A DNA stretch of 64,000 nucleotides from Nocardioides furvisabuli (GCF_021083185.1 NZ_JAIGQB010000005.1:62001-126000), one strand, 5' to 3'; positions 9,007 through 19,466 are shown, counted from the stretch's first letter. Notes: generated from the sequence alone by a model not told the origin. Numbers and translations: made by a program.

Positions 9007-10101
9007 TCAGTCCGGCCGGCGCACCTGGGTGCGGCCGTCGTCGTCGCCGTCGGGGTTGCCCCAGTGGCCGGGAGCACCCTGGCCGGGCTGCTGCGGCTGC
9101 TGTCCGGGCTGCTGCTGCGGCGCACCCCACTGACCGGGCTGCGTCGGCGGCTGCTGCTGCACGGGCTGGCCCCACTGGCCGGGAGCCGGCTGCTGCGGGG
9201 CGCCGTACGCGGGGTCGGGCTGCTGCTGCGGCGCAGCGGGCTGGCCCCACTGCTGCTGCGGGGGAGCGCCCCACGCGGCGCCGGGCTGGCCCCAGCCGCC
9301 CTGCTGGCCCTGGTTCCACTGGGCCTCGTAGCCGCCGGGGACGAACTGGTCCTTGCGGCCGCCGCCGAAGCTGAGGCCGGAGCCGGCGACCGGGGCGGAA
9401 CCGTGGCCGAAGAGGAGCGGGTAGGTCAGTCCGGCGATCGCCGCGCCGACGAGCGGGGCCACGACGAAGAGCCAGAGCTGGACGATCGCGTCGGTGCCGG
9501 CGAAGACCCCCACGCCGATCGAGCGGGCCGGGTTGACCGAGGTGCCGGTGAGCGGGATCGCGACGAAGTGGATCATCGCCAGCGCCAGGCCGATCGCGAG
9601 CGGCCCCATGGCCACGTTGACCTCGTTGCGCTCGTCGGTGACGGCGAGGATCACCCACAAGAAGATCGCGGTGAGCAGGATCTCCACGAGCAGCGCGGCC
9701 CACCAGGCATAGCCGGAACCTGCGTCGCCGAAGAAGTTCTGACCCATGTTGCCCTCGGCGCTGAACCCCTCGAAGCCGTTGCCGAGGCCGAAGAGCATCG
9801 CGCCGGCCAGCAGGCCGCCGAGGAGCTGGGCGGCCATGTAGATGCCGACCTGGTTCCACGGCAGGCGGCCGCCGAGCACGGCGCCCAGCGTCACGGCCGG
9901 GTTGAAGTGGCCGCCGGAGATGCGGCCCACGGCGTACGCCATGACCACCACGGCGAGGCCGAAGGTGAGGGCCGTCGCGACGAGGTCGCCGCCGCTGTAG
10001 ACAGCAGCGCCGCAGCCGAAGAACACGAGCACGAAGGTGCCCATCGTCTCTGCGGTGAACTTCTGCCCGGTGGTCGGTGTGGCTTCGACGGTGTCGCTCA
10101 T
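9007..10101 (-). CDS. Aquaporin (MIP family) with Q/P/G/W-rich C-terminal tail
   Basis: 364 residues. The first 235 are a complete MIP channel with six membrane spans and both pore motifs: HFNPAVT (NPA at 67-69) and SVNPARS (NPA at 190-192, with the selectivity-filter Arg193). The sequence is closest in style to water-selective AqpZ channels. Unusually, about 100 further residues are low-complexity, built from irregular repeats of PGQWGQ, WGAPQQQ and PQQP, and end DDDGRTQVRRPD. This tail would be cytoplasmic. GGAGGGG lies ahead of the ATG at 10101. Substrate preference beyond water cannot be read from the sequence. Confidence 0.88.
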   Translation of the reverse strand: MSDTVEATPTTGQKFTAETMGTFVLVFFGCGAAVYSGGDLVATALTFGLAVVVMAYAVGRISGGHFNPAVTLGAVLGGRLPWNQVGIYMAAQLLGGLLAGAMLFGLGNGFEGFSAEGNMGQNFFGDAGSGYAWWAALLVEILLTAIFLWVILAVTDERNEVNVAMGPLAIGLALAMIHFVAIPLTGTSVNPARSIGVGVFAGTDAIVQLWLFVVAPLVGAAIAGLTYPLLFGHGSAPVAGSGLSFGGGRKDQFVPGGYEAQWNQGQQGGWGQPGAAWGAPPQQQWGQPAAPQQQPDPAYGAPQQPAPGQWGQPVQQQPPTQPGQWGAPQQQPGQQPQQPGQGAPGHWGNPDGDDDGRTQVRRPD

Positions 10102-10217
10102 GGCGAGTCCCCTCCAGAGTCGTGGTGGCCGTACCCCGCGTAGGCCACGCGAAGCCTAGCCTCGCCCACACGGGGGTGCGAGGGTAGGCGAGTCGCGGCG
10201 CAGCCCGGTGTCAGGTA

Positions 10218-10231
10218 TCTTGACGTCAAGA
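10218..10231. promoter_or_regulatory. Perfect palindrome TCTTGACGTCAAGA upstream of icd
   Basis: A 14-base perfect palindrome lies 51 bases before the icd ATG, with no other gene between it and icd. The position fits an operator or activator site for a dimeric regulator, or overlap with the -35 element. The regulator is unknown; none is encoded nearby. Confidence 0.5.
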
Positions 10232-10282
10232 GTTATGCCGCCCGATCGACCACCCCGAGCGACCACCAGGAGCTGTCGTCCC

Positions 10283-12496
<2,214 letters not shown>

Positions 12497-12530
12497 CCCT
12501 CCGCGCGCAGCGCGACCCGCGTCACAGCCG

Positions 12531-12560
12531 GGGCCCCCGGGGAATACTCCTCGGGGGCCC
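12531..12560 (+). terminator. Hairpin terminator after icd
   Basis: GGGCCCCCG and CGGGGGCCC form a strong stem around a loop containing AATACTCC, followed by TGTCTTG. It lies 35 bases after the icd stop and just before the MFS gene. Confidence 0.7.
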
Positions 12561-12576
12561 TGTCTTGCGTCCAGTG

Positions 12577-13815
12577 ATGACGACTGCTGCTCCCGCCCCG
12601 CCCGGATCCACCCTCGACGACCTCGACGTCGCGTCGGTGACCGCGCGGCACTTCGGGCTCGCCGTCCTGGCGCTGGCCATGGGCGGCTTCGCGATCGGCA
12701 CGACGGAGTTCGTGACGATGGGGCTGCTGCCGCAGATCGCCGGCGGCGTCGACGTCTCGATCCCCACCGGCGGCCACGTCATCTCGGCGTACGCCGTGGG
12801 TGTGGTGGTGGGTGCCCCGGTCCTCGCCTTCCTCGGTGCCCGGCTCCCGCGGCGCGCGCTGCTCCTCGCGCTGATGGCCGCCTTCGCGCTCGGCAACAGC
12901 GTCAGCGCCCTGGCCACGTCGTACGAGCAGCTGATGCTCGCGCGCTTCGCCGCCGGCCTGCCGCACGGCGCCTACTTCGGCGTCGCGTCACTGGTCGCGG
13001 CCAGCATGGCCCGCCCCTCGCGCAAGGGCCGGGCGGTCTCGCAGGTGATGCTCGGGCTCTCGGTCGCCAACGTGCTCGGCGTGCCCGCCGCCACGGTGCT
13101 CGGCCAGGAGCTCGGGTGGCGTGCGGCCTTCTGGGCGGCCTCCGGGCTCGCCGTGCTGACGCTGGTCCTGGTCGCCTGGTTCGTCCCCTCGGTGCCCGGC
13201 GACGCGGGGGCGAGCGGGCGGCGCGAGCTCTCCGCCTTCAAGGTCCCCCAGGTGTGGCTGACGCTGCTGGCCGGAGCGGTGGGCTTCGGCGGCATGTTCG
13301 CCGTCTACACCTACATCGCGCCCGTCGTCACGGACGTCGCGGGACTGGGGGAGCGGTCGGTCGCGATCTTCCTGCTGTCCTTCGGCCTCGGCATGGTCGC
13401 CGGCACCTGGCTGGCCGGGATCATGGCCGACTGGTCGATCTTCCGCTCGCTGATCATCGGCGGGGTCGGCATGGCGGTGACGATGCTGGCCTTCTGGCTG
13501 GCCGCGCCCCACGGCTGGGCCGCGCTGCCGGTCGTCTTCCTGATCACCACGCTGGGCTCGGTGCTGGTGGTGAACCTCCAGCTGCGCCTGATGGACGTCG
13601 CCGGCGAGGCGCAGACGCTCGGTGCGGCGATGAACCACGCCTCGCTCAACATCGCCAACGCCCTCGGCGCCTGGCTCGGTGGCCTCGTCATCGCCGCGGG
13701 CTGGGGCCTGCGCGCCCCGGCGCTGGTGGGCCTGGGGCTCTCCCTGGCCGGTGTGGCGATCCTGCTGCTCTCGGCCACGCTCCACGTGCGTGGCCGCGCG
13801 TCGACCTCCGACTGA
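12577..13815 (+). CDS. MFS transporter (DHA1 family exporter)
   Basis: 412 residues with about twelve membrane spans. The first span region reads GGFAIGTTEFVTMGLLPQIA, characteristic of the AraJ/YdhP/Cmx-like branch of drug:H+ antiporters. The loop between spans 2 and 3 carries a motif A variant (GARLPRRALLL). Substrate cannot be predicted. The ATG at 12577 is preceded by an in-frame GTG at 12574; neither has a clear ribosome site. The gene starts only 16 bases after the icd terminator. Sequence composition matches its neighbours, so there is no sign of recent transfer. Confidence 0.88.
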   Translation: MTTAAPAPPGSTLDDLDVASVTARHFGLAVLALAMGGFAIGTTEFVTMGLLPQIAGGVDVSIPTGGHVISAYAVGVVVGAPVLAFLGARLPRRALLLALMAAFALGNSVSALATSYEQLMLARFAAGLPHGAYFGVASLVAASMARPSRKGRAVSQVMLGLSVANVLGVPAATVLGQELGWRAAFWAASGLAVLTLVLVAWFVPSVPGDAGASGRRELSAFKVPQVWLTLLAGAVGFGGMFAVYTYIAPVVTDVAGLGERSVAIFLLSFGLGMVAGTWLAGIMADWSIFRSLIIGGVGMAVTMLAFWLAAPHGWAALPVVFLITTLGSVLVVNLQLRLMDVAGEAQTLGAAMNHASLNIANALGAWLGGLVIAAGWGLRAPALVGLGLSLAGVAILLLSATLHVRGRASTSD

Positions 13816-13822
13816 TTTTCCT

Positions 13823-13845
13823 GGAGTTAACACAGTCGGAACTCC
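13823..13845. repeat. Inverted repeat GGAGTT/AACTCC
   Basis: Six-base perfect arms are separated by eleven bases in the unusually AT-rich stretch between the MFS gene and the 52-residue ORF. It could be part of that ORF's promoter or an operator. Confidence 0.3.
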
Positions 13846-13919
13846 TGCGTAAGCCAGACTTGGAACGATCCAAGGCATGGAGGCGGGGGGACCGCCCCGA
13901 AATCTTCCGGAGGTCAGGC

Positions 13920-14078
13920 ATGGACGAGGACACGATCATCACCGCCATGGAGCGCCGTCGCGAGCTGCGCGACCGCAACGTGCACGACGTGGTGGAGCTG
14001 CTGCAGCGGCGCGAGGAGCTCAAGGGGGTCTACCCGATGGCCGACCTGGTGGTCGACAACCTCGGCTGGGTGGTCTGA
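13920..14078 (+). CDS. Small protein of 52 residues, function unknown
   Basis: ATG at 13920 is preceded by GGAGGT at the right distance, and the reading frame ends at TGA 14076-14078 just before a strong terminator. The protein is charged and helical at first (MDEDTIITAMERRRELRDRN), then VHDVVELLQRREELKGVYP and a hydrophobic end DLVVDNLGWVV. No family is recognised. A good ribosome site, own hairpin terminator and coding-like third-position GC make a real gene likely. It lies 104 bases after the MFS gene and has its own upstream inverted repeat. Confidence 0.6.
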   Translation: MDEDTIITAMERRRELRDRNVHDVVELLQRREELKGVYPMADLVVDNLGWVV

Positions 14079-14097
14079 GCCCGCGGGTCCGACGCAG

Positions 14098-14131
14098 CAC
14101 GAGCCCCGCCCGGGACCGGGCGGGGCTCGTG
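14098..14131. terminator. Bidirectional hairpin terminator
   Basis: CACGAGCCCCGCCCG pairs with CGGGCGGGGCTCGTG around a four-base loop. It separates the 52-residue ORF from the convergent lipase gene and can serve both. Confidence 0.8.
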
Positions 14132-14148
14132 TCGTCCCGGGGGCTGGC

Positions 14149-15417
14149 TCAGATCAGCCAGCAGTTGCTCAGCTGCGGGAGCCCGAGGAACCTCGCCTCG
14201 AAGAACGGCAGCGCCTCCGCCGTCTGGGGCAGGATGCCACCCACGTGGAGCGGGGCGATGTTGGTGGAGAAGAAGACGTTGGCGCCCTTGCCGCACCACG
14301 ACCTCGCCATCTGCTTGCCCACCGTGTAGGGGATCACGTCGTCCAGCGCAGAGTGCGTGACCAGCACCGGGACGCTCGGCCTGATCGTCCCGATCCGCTG
14401 GGCGGCCACGATGGACCTGAACGGCTCGGCCGCCATCAGGGCCGACATCGGCTGGCCGTTGTAGCTCAGCGTCGACGACTTCACGAAGGCGTTGTTGAGC
14501 AGGTCGAAGACGCACTCGGTCTCGACCCGGTCGCTGGTCGCGCGACCCGTCGCGTTCAGGTAGGGCGAGAGGTCGACGTCGTGGCTCGCCGCGAGGCCGC
14601 GCAGCGCGAAGAAGGCGAACGAGGAGTAGAGCCCGCCGTCGAGGTGGGTGGCGACCTTGGTGAGGTCGGCCGGGACCGCGCCGACCACCGCGCCCTTGAG
14701 GCGGAGCTCGGGGGCGTACGTGGAGGCGAGCTCGACCGCGGACGCCGCAGCGCCACCGCCCTGGGAGTAGCCCATCAGCCCGACCGGGCTGGTGCTGCTC
14801 AAGCCGGTGCCGGACAGGCGCTGGGCGGCGCGTACGACGTCGAGCGTCGCGCGGCCCTGCGAGACGCGGTCCATGTAGGTGTGGACGCCGATGGTGCCGA
14901 GGCCCTCGTAGTCCGGCATCGCCACGGCGTAGCCACGCAGCAGCAGGCCCTCGATGCCGATGCCCTCGTACTCGATGCCCTCGGAGAACTGGCGCGACGG
15001 TGCGCACCGGTCCGCCATGCCCTGGGTGCCGGGCGCGTAGCCGATGACCGGGCGCGAGCCCACGCCGATCCACGGGGCGTTGGGCACCAGGACGGTGCCG
15101 GAGACCGCGATCGCCCTGCCGGCGCGGTTGGTGCTCTTGTAGAGCACCCGCTTGGCGTTGCGGACCAGGCTCGTCACGTCGAGCGGGTCGAGCAGGAACG
15201 TCATCGCCTCGCTGCGGATCAGCGCGCCGTTGGCGCTGGGCAGCGAGCCGGGGGTCTCGTAGAACGCGGGCCGCGGCGGCTCCGCGACCGCGGCGTGGGC
15301 CGTGGTGGGAGCCAGGGCCCCGGTCGCGAGCGTGGCGGTCAGGACGGTGAGGAGTGACGCGATCGCGCGTGCCGACCGACCCCGAGATCGGGTTCGACGG
15401 CCAGATGGTGCTGCCAT
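14149..15417 (-). CDS. Secreted lipase (LIP family, PF03583-like)
   Basis: 422 residues. A long signal peptide (basic start, hydrophobic core about 18-38, likely cleavage after AHA at 42) indicates export. The alpha/beta-hydrolase catalytic triad can be proposed as Ser218 in GYSQGG, Asp359 or Asp360 in HSALDDVIPY, and His391 in APLHVGG. Motifs such as GYAPGTQGMADRCAPS and AMPDYEGLG are typical of secretory lipases related to Candida LIP enzymes and their actinobacterial homologues. The ATG at 15417 follows GGAGGG. Two CRP-like sites lie 51-87 bases upstream, suggesting control by a CRP/GlxR-type regulator. Confidence 0.85.
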   Translation of the reverse strand: MAAPSGRRTRSRGRSARAIASLLTVLTATLATGALAPTTAHAAVAEPPRPAFYETPGSLPSANGALIRSEAMTFLLDPLDVTSLVRNAKRVLYKSTNRAGRAIAVSGTVLVPNAPWIGVGSRPVIGYAPGTQGMADRCAPSRQFSEGIEYEGIGIEGLLLRGYAVAMPDYEGLGTIGVHTYMDRVSQGRATLDVVRAAQRLSGTGLSSTSPVGLMGYSQGGGAAASAVELASTYAPELRLKGAVVGAVPADLTKVATHLDGGLYSSFAFFALRGLAASHDVDLSPYLNATGRATSDRVETECVFDLLNNAFVKSSTLSYNGQPMSALMAAEPFRSIVAAQRIGTIRPSVPVLVTHSALDDVIPYTVGKQMARSWCGKGANVFFSTNIAPLHVGGILPQTAEALPFFEARFLGLPQLSNCWLI

Positions 15418-15467
15418 GGTGGCTTCCCTCCCCGACCGGACGACCCGGCCTCGAGCGGAAACCTACT

Positions 15468-15504
15468 GGTGAGTCACATCACAGGGGGTGTGACGTTCGT
15501 CACG
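15468..15504. promoter_or_regulatory. Two tandem CRP/GlxR-like sites upstream of the lipase
   Basis: GGTGAGTCACATCACA (15468-15483) and TGTGACGTTCGTCACG (15489-15504) each match nine of ten positions of TGTGA-N6-TCACA. Their centres are 21 bases apart, two helical turns, so two dimers would bind the same DNA face. The second overlaps the trpS stop codon. They lie upstream of the lipase on its own strand. Confidence 0.55.
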
Positions 15505-16549
15505 CGTAGACCATGCCCATCGCCTTGCGGACTTCGTCGAGGGTGGCCTCGGCGACCTCGTTGGCGCGCGTGTTGCCGCGTCGCAGCACCTCCGAGAGGT
15601 AGCCGGGGTCGGCCTCGAGCTCGGCGCGGCGCGCGCGCAGCGGGGCGAGCTCGGTGTTGATCGCGTCGGTGAGCCGGCCCTTGAGCGCACCACCGCCGCC
15701 GTCGCCGATCTCGTCGGCCACGGTCGCGGGGTCGGTCCCCTCGCAGAGCGCGATCAGGGTCAGCAGGTTGGCGACCTCGGGACGCCCGTCCGGGTCGTAG
15801 GTGATGACGCGATCGCTGTCGGTCCTGGCGCCCTTGAGCTTCTTGGCCGTCTCGTCGGCGCTCATCCGCAGCTCGACGACGTTGCCCTTCGACTTGCTCA
15901 TCTTGGTGCCGTCGGTGCCGAGGATGAGCGGGGCCTCCGACAGCAGGGCGCCGGGCTCGGGGAAGACCGGCGCATAGCGGTCGTTGAAGCGGCGTGCCAC
16001 GACCCGGGTCTGCTCGAGGTGGGGGAGCTGGTCGCGCCCCACCGGGACGACGTTGGCCTTGCAGAACAGGATGTCGGCGGCCTGGTGGACGGGGTAGGTC
16101 AGCAGCAGGCCGCCGATCGAGGTGATGCCGGCCGACCTGGCCTCGTCCTTGACCGTGGGGTTGCGCTGGAGCTCCGCCACGCTGACCAGGCTGAGGAAGG
16201 GCAGCATCAGCTGGTTGAGTGCCGGGACGGAGGAGTGGGTGAAGATCGTCGCCTTCTCCGGGTCGAGGCCGGCGGCGATGTTGTCGAGGAGCAGGTTGCG
16301 CACGTTGCCGGCGATGTCGCCGGCGACCTCGCGGTCGGTGATCACCTGGTAGTCGGCGATGAGCTGCCAGATCTCGGCGCCGCTGTCCTGCAGGCGGAGG
16401 CGGTTGCGGATCGAGCCGAAGTAGTGGCCGACGTGCAGCGCTCCGGTCGGACGGTCCCCGGTCAGCATCCGCAGCGAGGCCGGGTCGTCGGCCATCTGCT
16501 GCTCGATCGCCTCGCTGCGGGCCTGGGCGGCGCGGAAGGTGTCACTCAC
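15500..16549 (-). CDS. trpS: Tryptophanyl-tRNA synthetase
   Basis: 349 residues from GTG 16549. Class I signatures are present: the HIGH-like TGALHVGHY (35-43) and KMSKS (216-220, TDGTKMSKSKGN). Other TrpRS segments include LIADYQVITDR, LLTYPVHQAADIL and VPVGRDQLPHLEQTR. It charges tRNA-Trp. The TAGGCT box eight bases upstream fits a short or absent leader. The reading frame is open for another 230 codons upstream, but that part is antisense to the next genes and unrelated to TrpRS. Confidence 0.95.
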   Translation of the reverse strand: MSDTFRAAQARSEAIEQQMADDPASLRMLTGDRPTGALHVGHYFGSIRNRLRLQDSGAEIWQLIADYQVITDREVAGDIAGNVRNLLLDNIAAGLDPEKATIFTHSSVPALNQLMLPFLSLVSVAELQRNPTVKDEARSAGITSIGGLLLTYPVHQAADILFCKANVVPVGRDQLPHLEQTRVVARRFNDRYAPVFPEPGALLSEAPLILGTDGTKMSKSKGNVVELRMSADETAKKLKGARTDSDRVITYDPDGRPEVANLLTLIALCEGTDPATVADEIGDGGGGALKGRLTDAINTELAPLRARRAELEADPGYLSEVLRRGNTRANEVAEATLDEVRKAMGMVYA

Positions 16550-16557
16550 GACGGGCG

Positions 16558-16603
16558 AGCCTACTTCCCGGCTGCACGACGCGGCGAACCGGTTATGTAG
16601 GGT
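16558..16603. promoter_or_regulatory. Divergent -10 boxes for trpS and the 2H phosphoesterase
   Basis: On the minus strand TAGGCT (16563-16558) lies eight bases before the trpS GTG; on the plus strand TAGGGT (16598-16603) lies exactly six bases before the GTG at 16610. Both starts lack an obvious ribosome site. Confidence 0.45.
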
Positions 16604-16609
16604 CGGTGA

Positions 16610-17119
16610 GTGCCCACCATCGGAGTAGCCATCGCGATTCCCGAGCCCTGGGCGAGTGAGCTCCAGGACTACCGCACCTCGGTCGGCGACACCACCGCCA
16701 CGCAGATCCCCACCCACATCACCCTGATCCCGCCGGCGCAGGTCGCGGACGCCGAGCTCGACACCGTCACCGAGCACCTCGCTCACGCGGCCTCGGCCGT
16801 GGAGCCCTTCGACATCCACCTGCGCGGCACCGGCACGTTCCGCCCGGTGTCCCCGGTGGTCTTCGTGACCGTGGCCGAGGGGATCTCCCACTGCGAGGTG
16901 CTCGCCGACGCCGTACGCCGGGGTCCCCTCGCGGTCGACCTCGACTTCCCCTACCACCCGCACGTCACCATCGCCCACCACCTCGACGACCCGGTCCTCG
17001 ACCGTGCCTTCGACGAGCTCGCCACCTTCGAGTGCCGCTTCGGTGTCGACGCCTTCAGCCTCTACGTCCACGACGAGCAGGCCGGCTGGCAGCCCACCGA
17101 GCGCTACGAGCTGGGCTGA
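16610..17119 (+). CDS. 2'-5' RNA ligase family protein (2H phosphoesterase)
   Basis: 169 residues. The two HxT motifs that define the 2H superfamily are present: THITL with His36 and Thr38, and HPHVTIAHH with His118 and Thr120, each ending a beta strand of the LigT/CPDase fold. Family members hydrolyse or ligate 2',3'-cyclic or 2'-5' phosphodiester bonds in RNA; the natural substrate of bacterial versions is mostly unknown. The gene is divergent from trpS and is followed by YihY one base after its stop. Confidence 0.85.
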   Translation: MPTIGVAIAIPEPWASELQDYRTSVGDTTATQIPTHITLIPPAQVADAELDTVTEHLAHAASAVEPFDIHLRGTGTFRPVSPVVFVTVAEGISHCEVLADAVRRGPLAVDLDFPYHPHVTIAHHLDDPVLDRAFDELATFECRFGVDAFSLYVHDEQAGWQPTERYELG

Positions 17120-17120
17120 C

Positions 17121-18176
17121 ATGTCCTTCGTCTCGTCTGTCAAGGACCGCGTCGAGCGCGTGCGTGAGCGCCGTCCCCTCGTCGACCACGTCGTGCGCAT
17201 GGTCGAGCACTTCGGCAACGTCAACGGCAGCGCCCTCGCGGCCGCGGTCACCTACTTCGCGTTCTTGTCCTTCTTCCCGATCCTCGCGCTCGCGTTCGCC
17301 GTGATCGGCCTGGTCTCCAGGGCCTACCCCAACGCCGACGACGACCTCGTCACCGCGATCAACGACGTGCTGCCGGGGATCGTGGGAGGCCAGGACGGGC
17401 TCGACCTGGCCACCTTCCAGGACAACGCGCCCGGCATCCTCAGCGTCGGCATCCTGCTCGCCCTCTACTCCGGCCTCGGGTGGCTGTCGGGGATGCGCAC
17501 GGCGCTCATCGCGGTCTTCGAGGAGCCCGAGCGCGAGCAGCCCAACTTCGTCGTCGGCAAGGTGCGCGACCTGCTGGCCCTGCTCACCCTCGGCTCGGTG
17601 CTCCTGGTGAGCGTCGCCGTGTCGGGCGTGGCCACGAAGATCGCCACGCCCATCCTCGAGCTGCTCGGGCTCGGCGCCGGCGCCAAGCCGCTGCTGTGGA
17701 TCCTGGCGCTGGCGCTCGGCCTCGCGGCGAGCACGGTGCTGTTCTTCTCCTTCTTCCGTCTGCTCGCCAGCCCCAACGTCCCGTCGCGATCGCTCTGGTC
17801 GGGGGCGGTGCTCGGCGCCATCGTCTTCGAGCTGCTCAAGCAGCTCTCGACGGTACTGCTGCAGGCCACCCGGGAGCAGCCGGCCGTGCAGGCCTTCGGC
17901 ATCGCCCTGATCCTGCTCGTGTGGATCAACTACTTCTCCCGCGTCGTCGTCCTCGCTGCCGCCTGGGCGCACACCTCGCCGGAGGCGCGTGCCGCGCGCG
18001 AGGCCCAGCTGGTCGCCGACCAGACCGTCGAGGGCCCGCGGATCGACCTCGCGGCGGCAGCGGGCGTCGTACGCAGTGCTCCGGCTCCGGCCGGCGGCTC
18101 CTCTCCGAAGGCCGCCTTCGCCGCGGGTGCGGCGTCGATGCTGGGCCTCGTCGCACTCGTACGCCGCCGGCGCTGA
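17121..18176 (+). CDS. YihY/BrkB family inner membrane protein
   Basis: 351 residues from ATG 17121, immediately after the 2H gene stop. Typical YihY features are the N-terminal ALAAAVTYFAFLSFFPILALAF and six membrane spans between about residues 35 and 285, with GLGWLSGMRTALIAVFEEPE in between. The C-terminal 65 residues are Ala/Pro/Ser-rich and end in a short hydrophobic helix plus VRRRR, an extension not found in shorter YihY proteins. Function of the family is unresolved; it was once thought to be ribonuclease BN. The palindrome cluster follows. Confidence 0.85.
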   Translation: MSFVSSVKDRVERVRERRPLVDHVVRMVEHFGNVNGSALAAAVTYFAFLSFFPILALAFAVIGLVSRAYPNADDDLVTAINDVLPGIVGGQDGLDLATFQDNAPGILSVGILLALYSGLGWLSGMRTALIAVFEEPEREQPNFVVGKVRDLLALLTLGSVLLVSVAVSGVATKIATPILELLGLGAGAKPLLWILALALGLAASTVLFFSFFRLLASPNVPSRSLWSGAVLGAIVFELLKQLSTVLLQATREQPAVQAFGIALILLVWINYFSRVVVLAAAWAHTSPEARAAREAQLVADQTVEGPRIDLAAAAGVVRSAPAPAGGSSPKAAFAAGAASMLGLVALVRRRR

Positions 18177-18204
18177 GGGTCCTGGGCGGTGGGTGGCAGC
18201 CGCC

Positions 18205-18257
18205 GAGCGGTGCGTGAGGGGGACTCTGGAGCCCAGAGTCCCCCTCACTCACCGCTC
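18205..18257. repeat. GCGGTGCGTGAGGGG palindrome (copy 2)
   Basis: GAGCGGTGCGTGAGGGGG and its complement near the other end form a 23-base stem with one mismatch and a loop of about seven bases. It can terminate yihY, but three related elements nearby suggest a dispersed palindromic repeat. Confidence 0.8.
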
Positions 18258-18288
18258 ATCTCGTGTCGGGCGACGACTCGCTGGCCGG

Positions 18289-18337
18289 GCGGTGCGTGAG
18301 GGGGCCTGCGCAGCTCAGAAGCCTCGTTGCTCACCGC
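18289..18337. repeat. GCGGTGCGTGAGGGG palindrome (copy 3, diverged)
   Basis: The left arm GCGGTGCGTGAGGGG matches copy 2. The right arm GTTGCTCACCGC has drifted and the loop contains GCAGCTCAGAAG. The palindromic character is weaker than in copy 2. Confidence 0.65.
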
Positions 18338-18440
18338 TCTTGAGGCCACGAACCGTCCACATGCGTCGCTCGGTGCAGCTCGTCCACAGGTCGATCGGGC
18401 GGCGGTGGTGGCCCGGACCCGTTGGTGGACGAATGGCGCG

Positions 18441-19394
18441 ATGTTCGTCGTTCCCGATCATCTCCGCAGCGGAGCTGTCCACCGTCGCGTCGCCCTCGGG
18501 TCGGGTGTGAGCAGGGACGTCCTCGAGGGTGTCCAGTTCCGCCGCCTCCATGAGGCGGTGTATGTCCATCGCGACCACGAGATGACCTGGACCGACCATG
18601 TGGAGGCAGCGCGGCTGGCGTTGCCGACCACCGCCCGTACGACCGGAGTCACCAGGCTGCGCCAGCTCGGGCTCGACGTCGGCTCGGCGCTCCCGCTGCA
18701 CTTCGTGGTCGAAGGGGACCACCACCTCGTGCTCGACGGCGTGTTCCTCCACCGCACCGTGAAGATGCCGGCGTGCGACGACGTGGGAACCACCGTCGAA
18801 GCCGCCTTCGTGGCGTTCTGCGCCGACGCCCGGCTCATCGACGCGATCAGCGTCGGGAGCTACCTGCTGCACAAGGAGTGGCTCGACCCCAGGCTCCTCG
18901 ACCTGGTCCTGACCGAGGAGAAGTGGCGGCGCGGCGTGCCCGAGACGGCCCACGCCGTGCCGCACCTCGAGGGACGGTGTCGATCCATCCCTGAGGCGAA
19001 GCTCTTCGCCTACGTGGTCTTCGCTTCTCTGCCCGTGCCAGTGGTCAACCGCCCGCTCCGACTCGACGACGGTGTCGAGCTCACGCCTGACCTGCTGTTC
19101 GAGGACTACGGGCTCGTGGTCGAGTACGAGGGGAGCCACCACCAAGACGACCGCGCCCAGTACAACGCCGACATCGACCGCTATGCGCTCTACCGCCGGC
19201 ACGCCGTGCCGTACGAGCAGGTCACCAAGGAACGGATGCGATCACCCAAGGCCGCGGTCAGGCTGGTCCACGCTGCACTGGTGGCGGAGGGGTACGACGG
19301 TCCTCCGCCGGACTTCGGTGACCAGTGGGAGTCGCTGTTCCTCCCGCTCTCAGAGCTCGTACGGCACAGGCGGGGATGGTCGAGCGGTGCGTGA
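18441..19394 (+). CDS. PD-(D/E)XK nuclease-like protein (DUF559/Vsr-like C-terminus)
   Basis: 317 residues from ATG 18441. The N-terminal part (about 1-60: SGVSRDVLEGVQFRRLHEAVYV) resembles the winged-helix start of AbiEi/DUF559-type actinobacterial proteins. The C-terminal part has a nuclease-like core: Glu in SIPEAKLF, Asp in LTPDLLFEDYG, and the ExE-type VVEYEGSHHQ on the next strand, followed by DIDRYALYRRHAVPYEQVT as in Vsr/DUF559 proteins. Role unknown; related proteins are common in actinobacteria. It is bracketed by two GCGGTGCGTGAGG palindromes on each side, and its TGA stop lies inside the left arm of copy 4. A longer open frame from 18327 would start within copy 3. Confidence 0.75.
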   Translation: MFVVPDHLRSGAVHRRVALGSGVSRDVLEGVQFRRLHEAVYVHRDHEMTWTDHVEAARLALPTTARTTGVTRLRQLGLDVGSALPLHFVVEGDHHLVLDGVFLHRTVKMPACDDVGTTVEAAFVAFCADARLIDAISVGSYLLHKEWLDPRLLDLVLTEEKWRRGVPETAHAVPHLEGRCRSIPEAKLFAYVVFASLPVPVVNRPLRLDDGVELTPDLLFEDYGLVVEYEGSHHQDDRAQYNADIDRYALYRRHAVPYEQVTKERMRSPKAAVRLVHAALVAEGYDGPPPDFGDQWESLFLPLSELVRHRRGWSSGA

Positions 19395-19433
19395 GGGGGA
19401 GTGGATGACGGCAGAATGCCCCTCACTCACCGC
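19384..19433. repeat. GCGGTGCGTGAGGGG palindrome (copy 4)
   Basis: GCGGTGCGTGAGGGG and CCCCTCACTCACCGC form 15-base arms with one mismatch around a 20-base loop containing GGCAGAATG. The left arm supplies the stop codon of the nuclease-like gene. Confidence 0.75.
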
Positions 19434-19466
19434 CGCCGGATGCGCCACGGCGGGTAGACCTGTCCA

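Noticed and set aside
8996..9021. Small GC hairpin between the lipoprotein and aquaporin genes
   Set aside because: GGCCGG/CCGGCC arms are short and include the aquaporin stop codon; the support is too weak to call a terminator.
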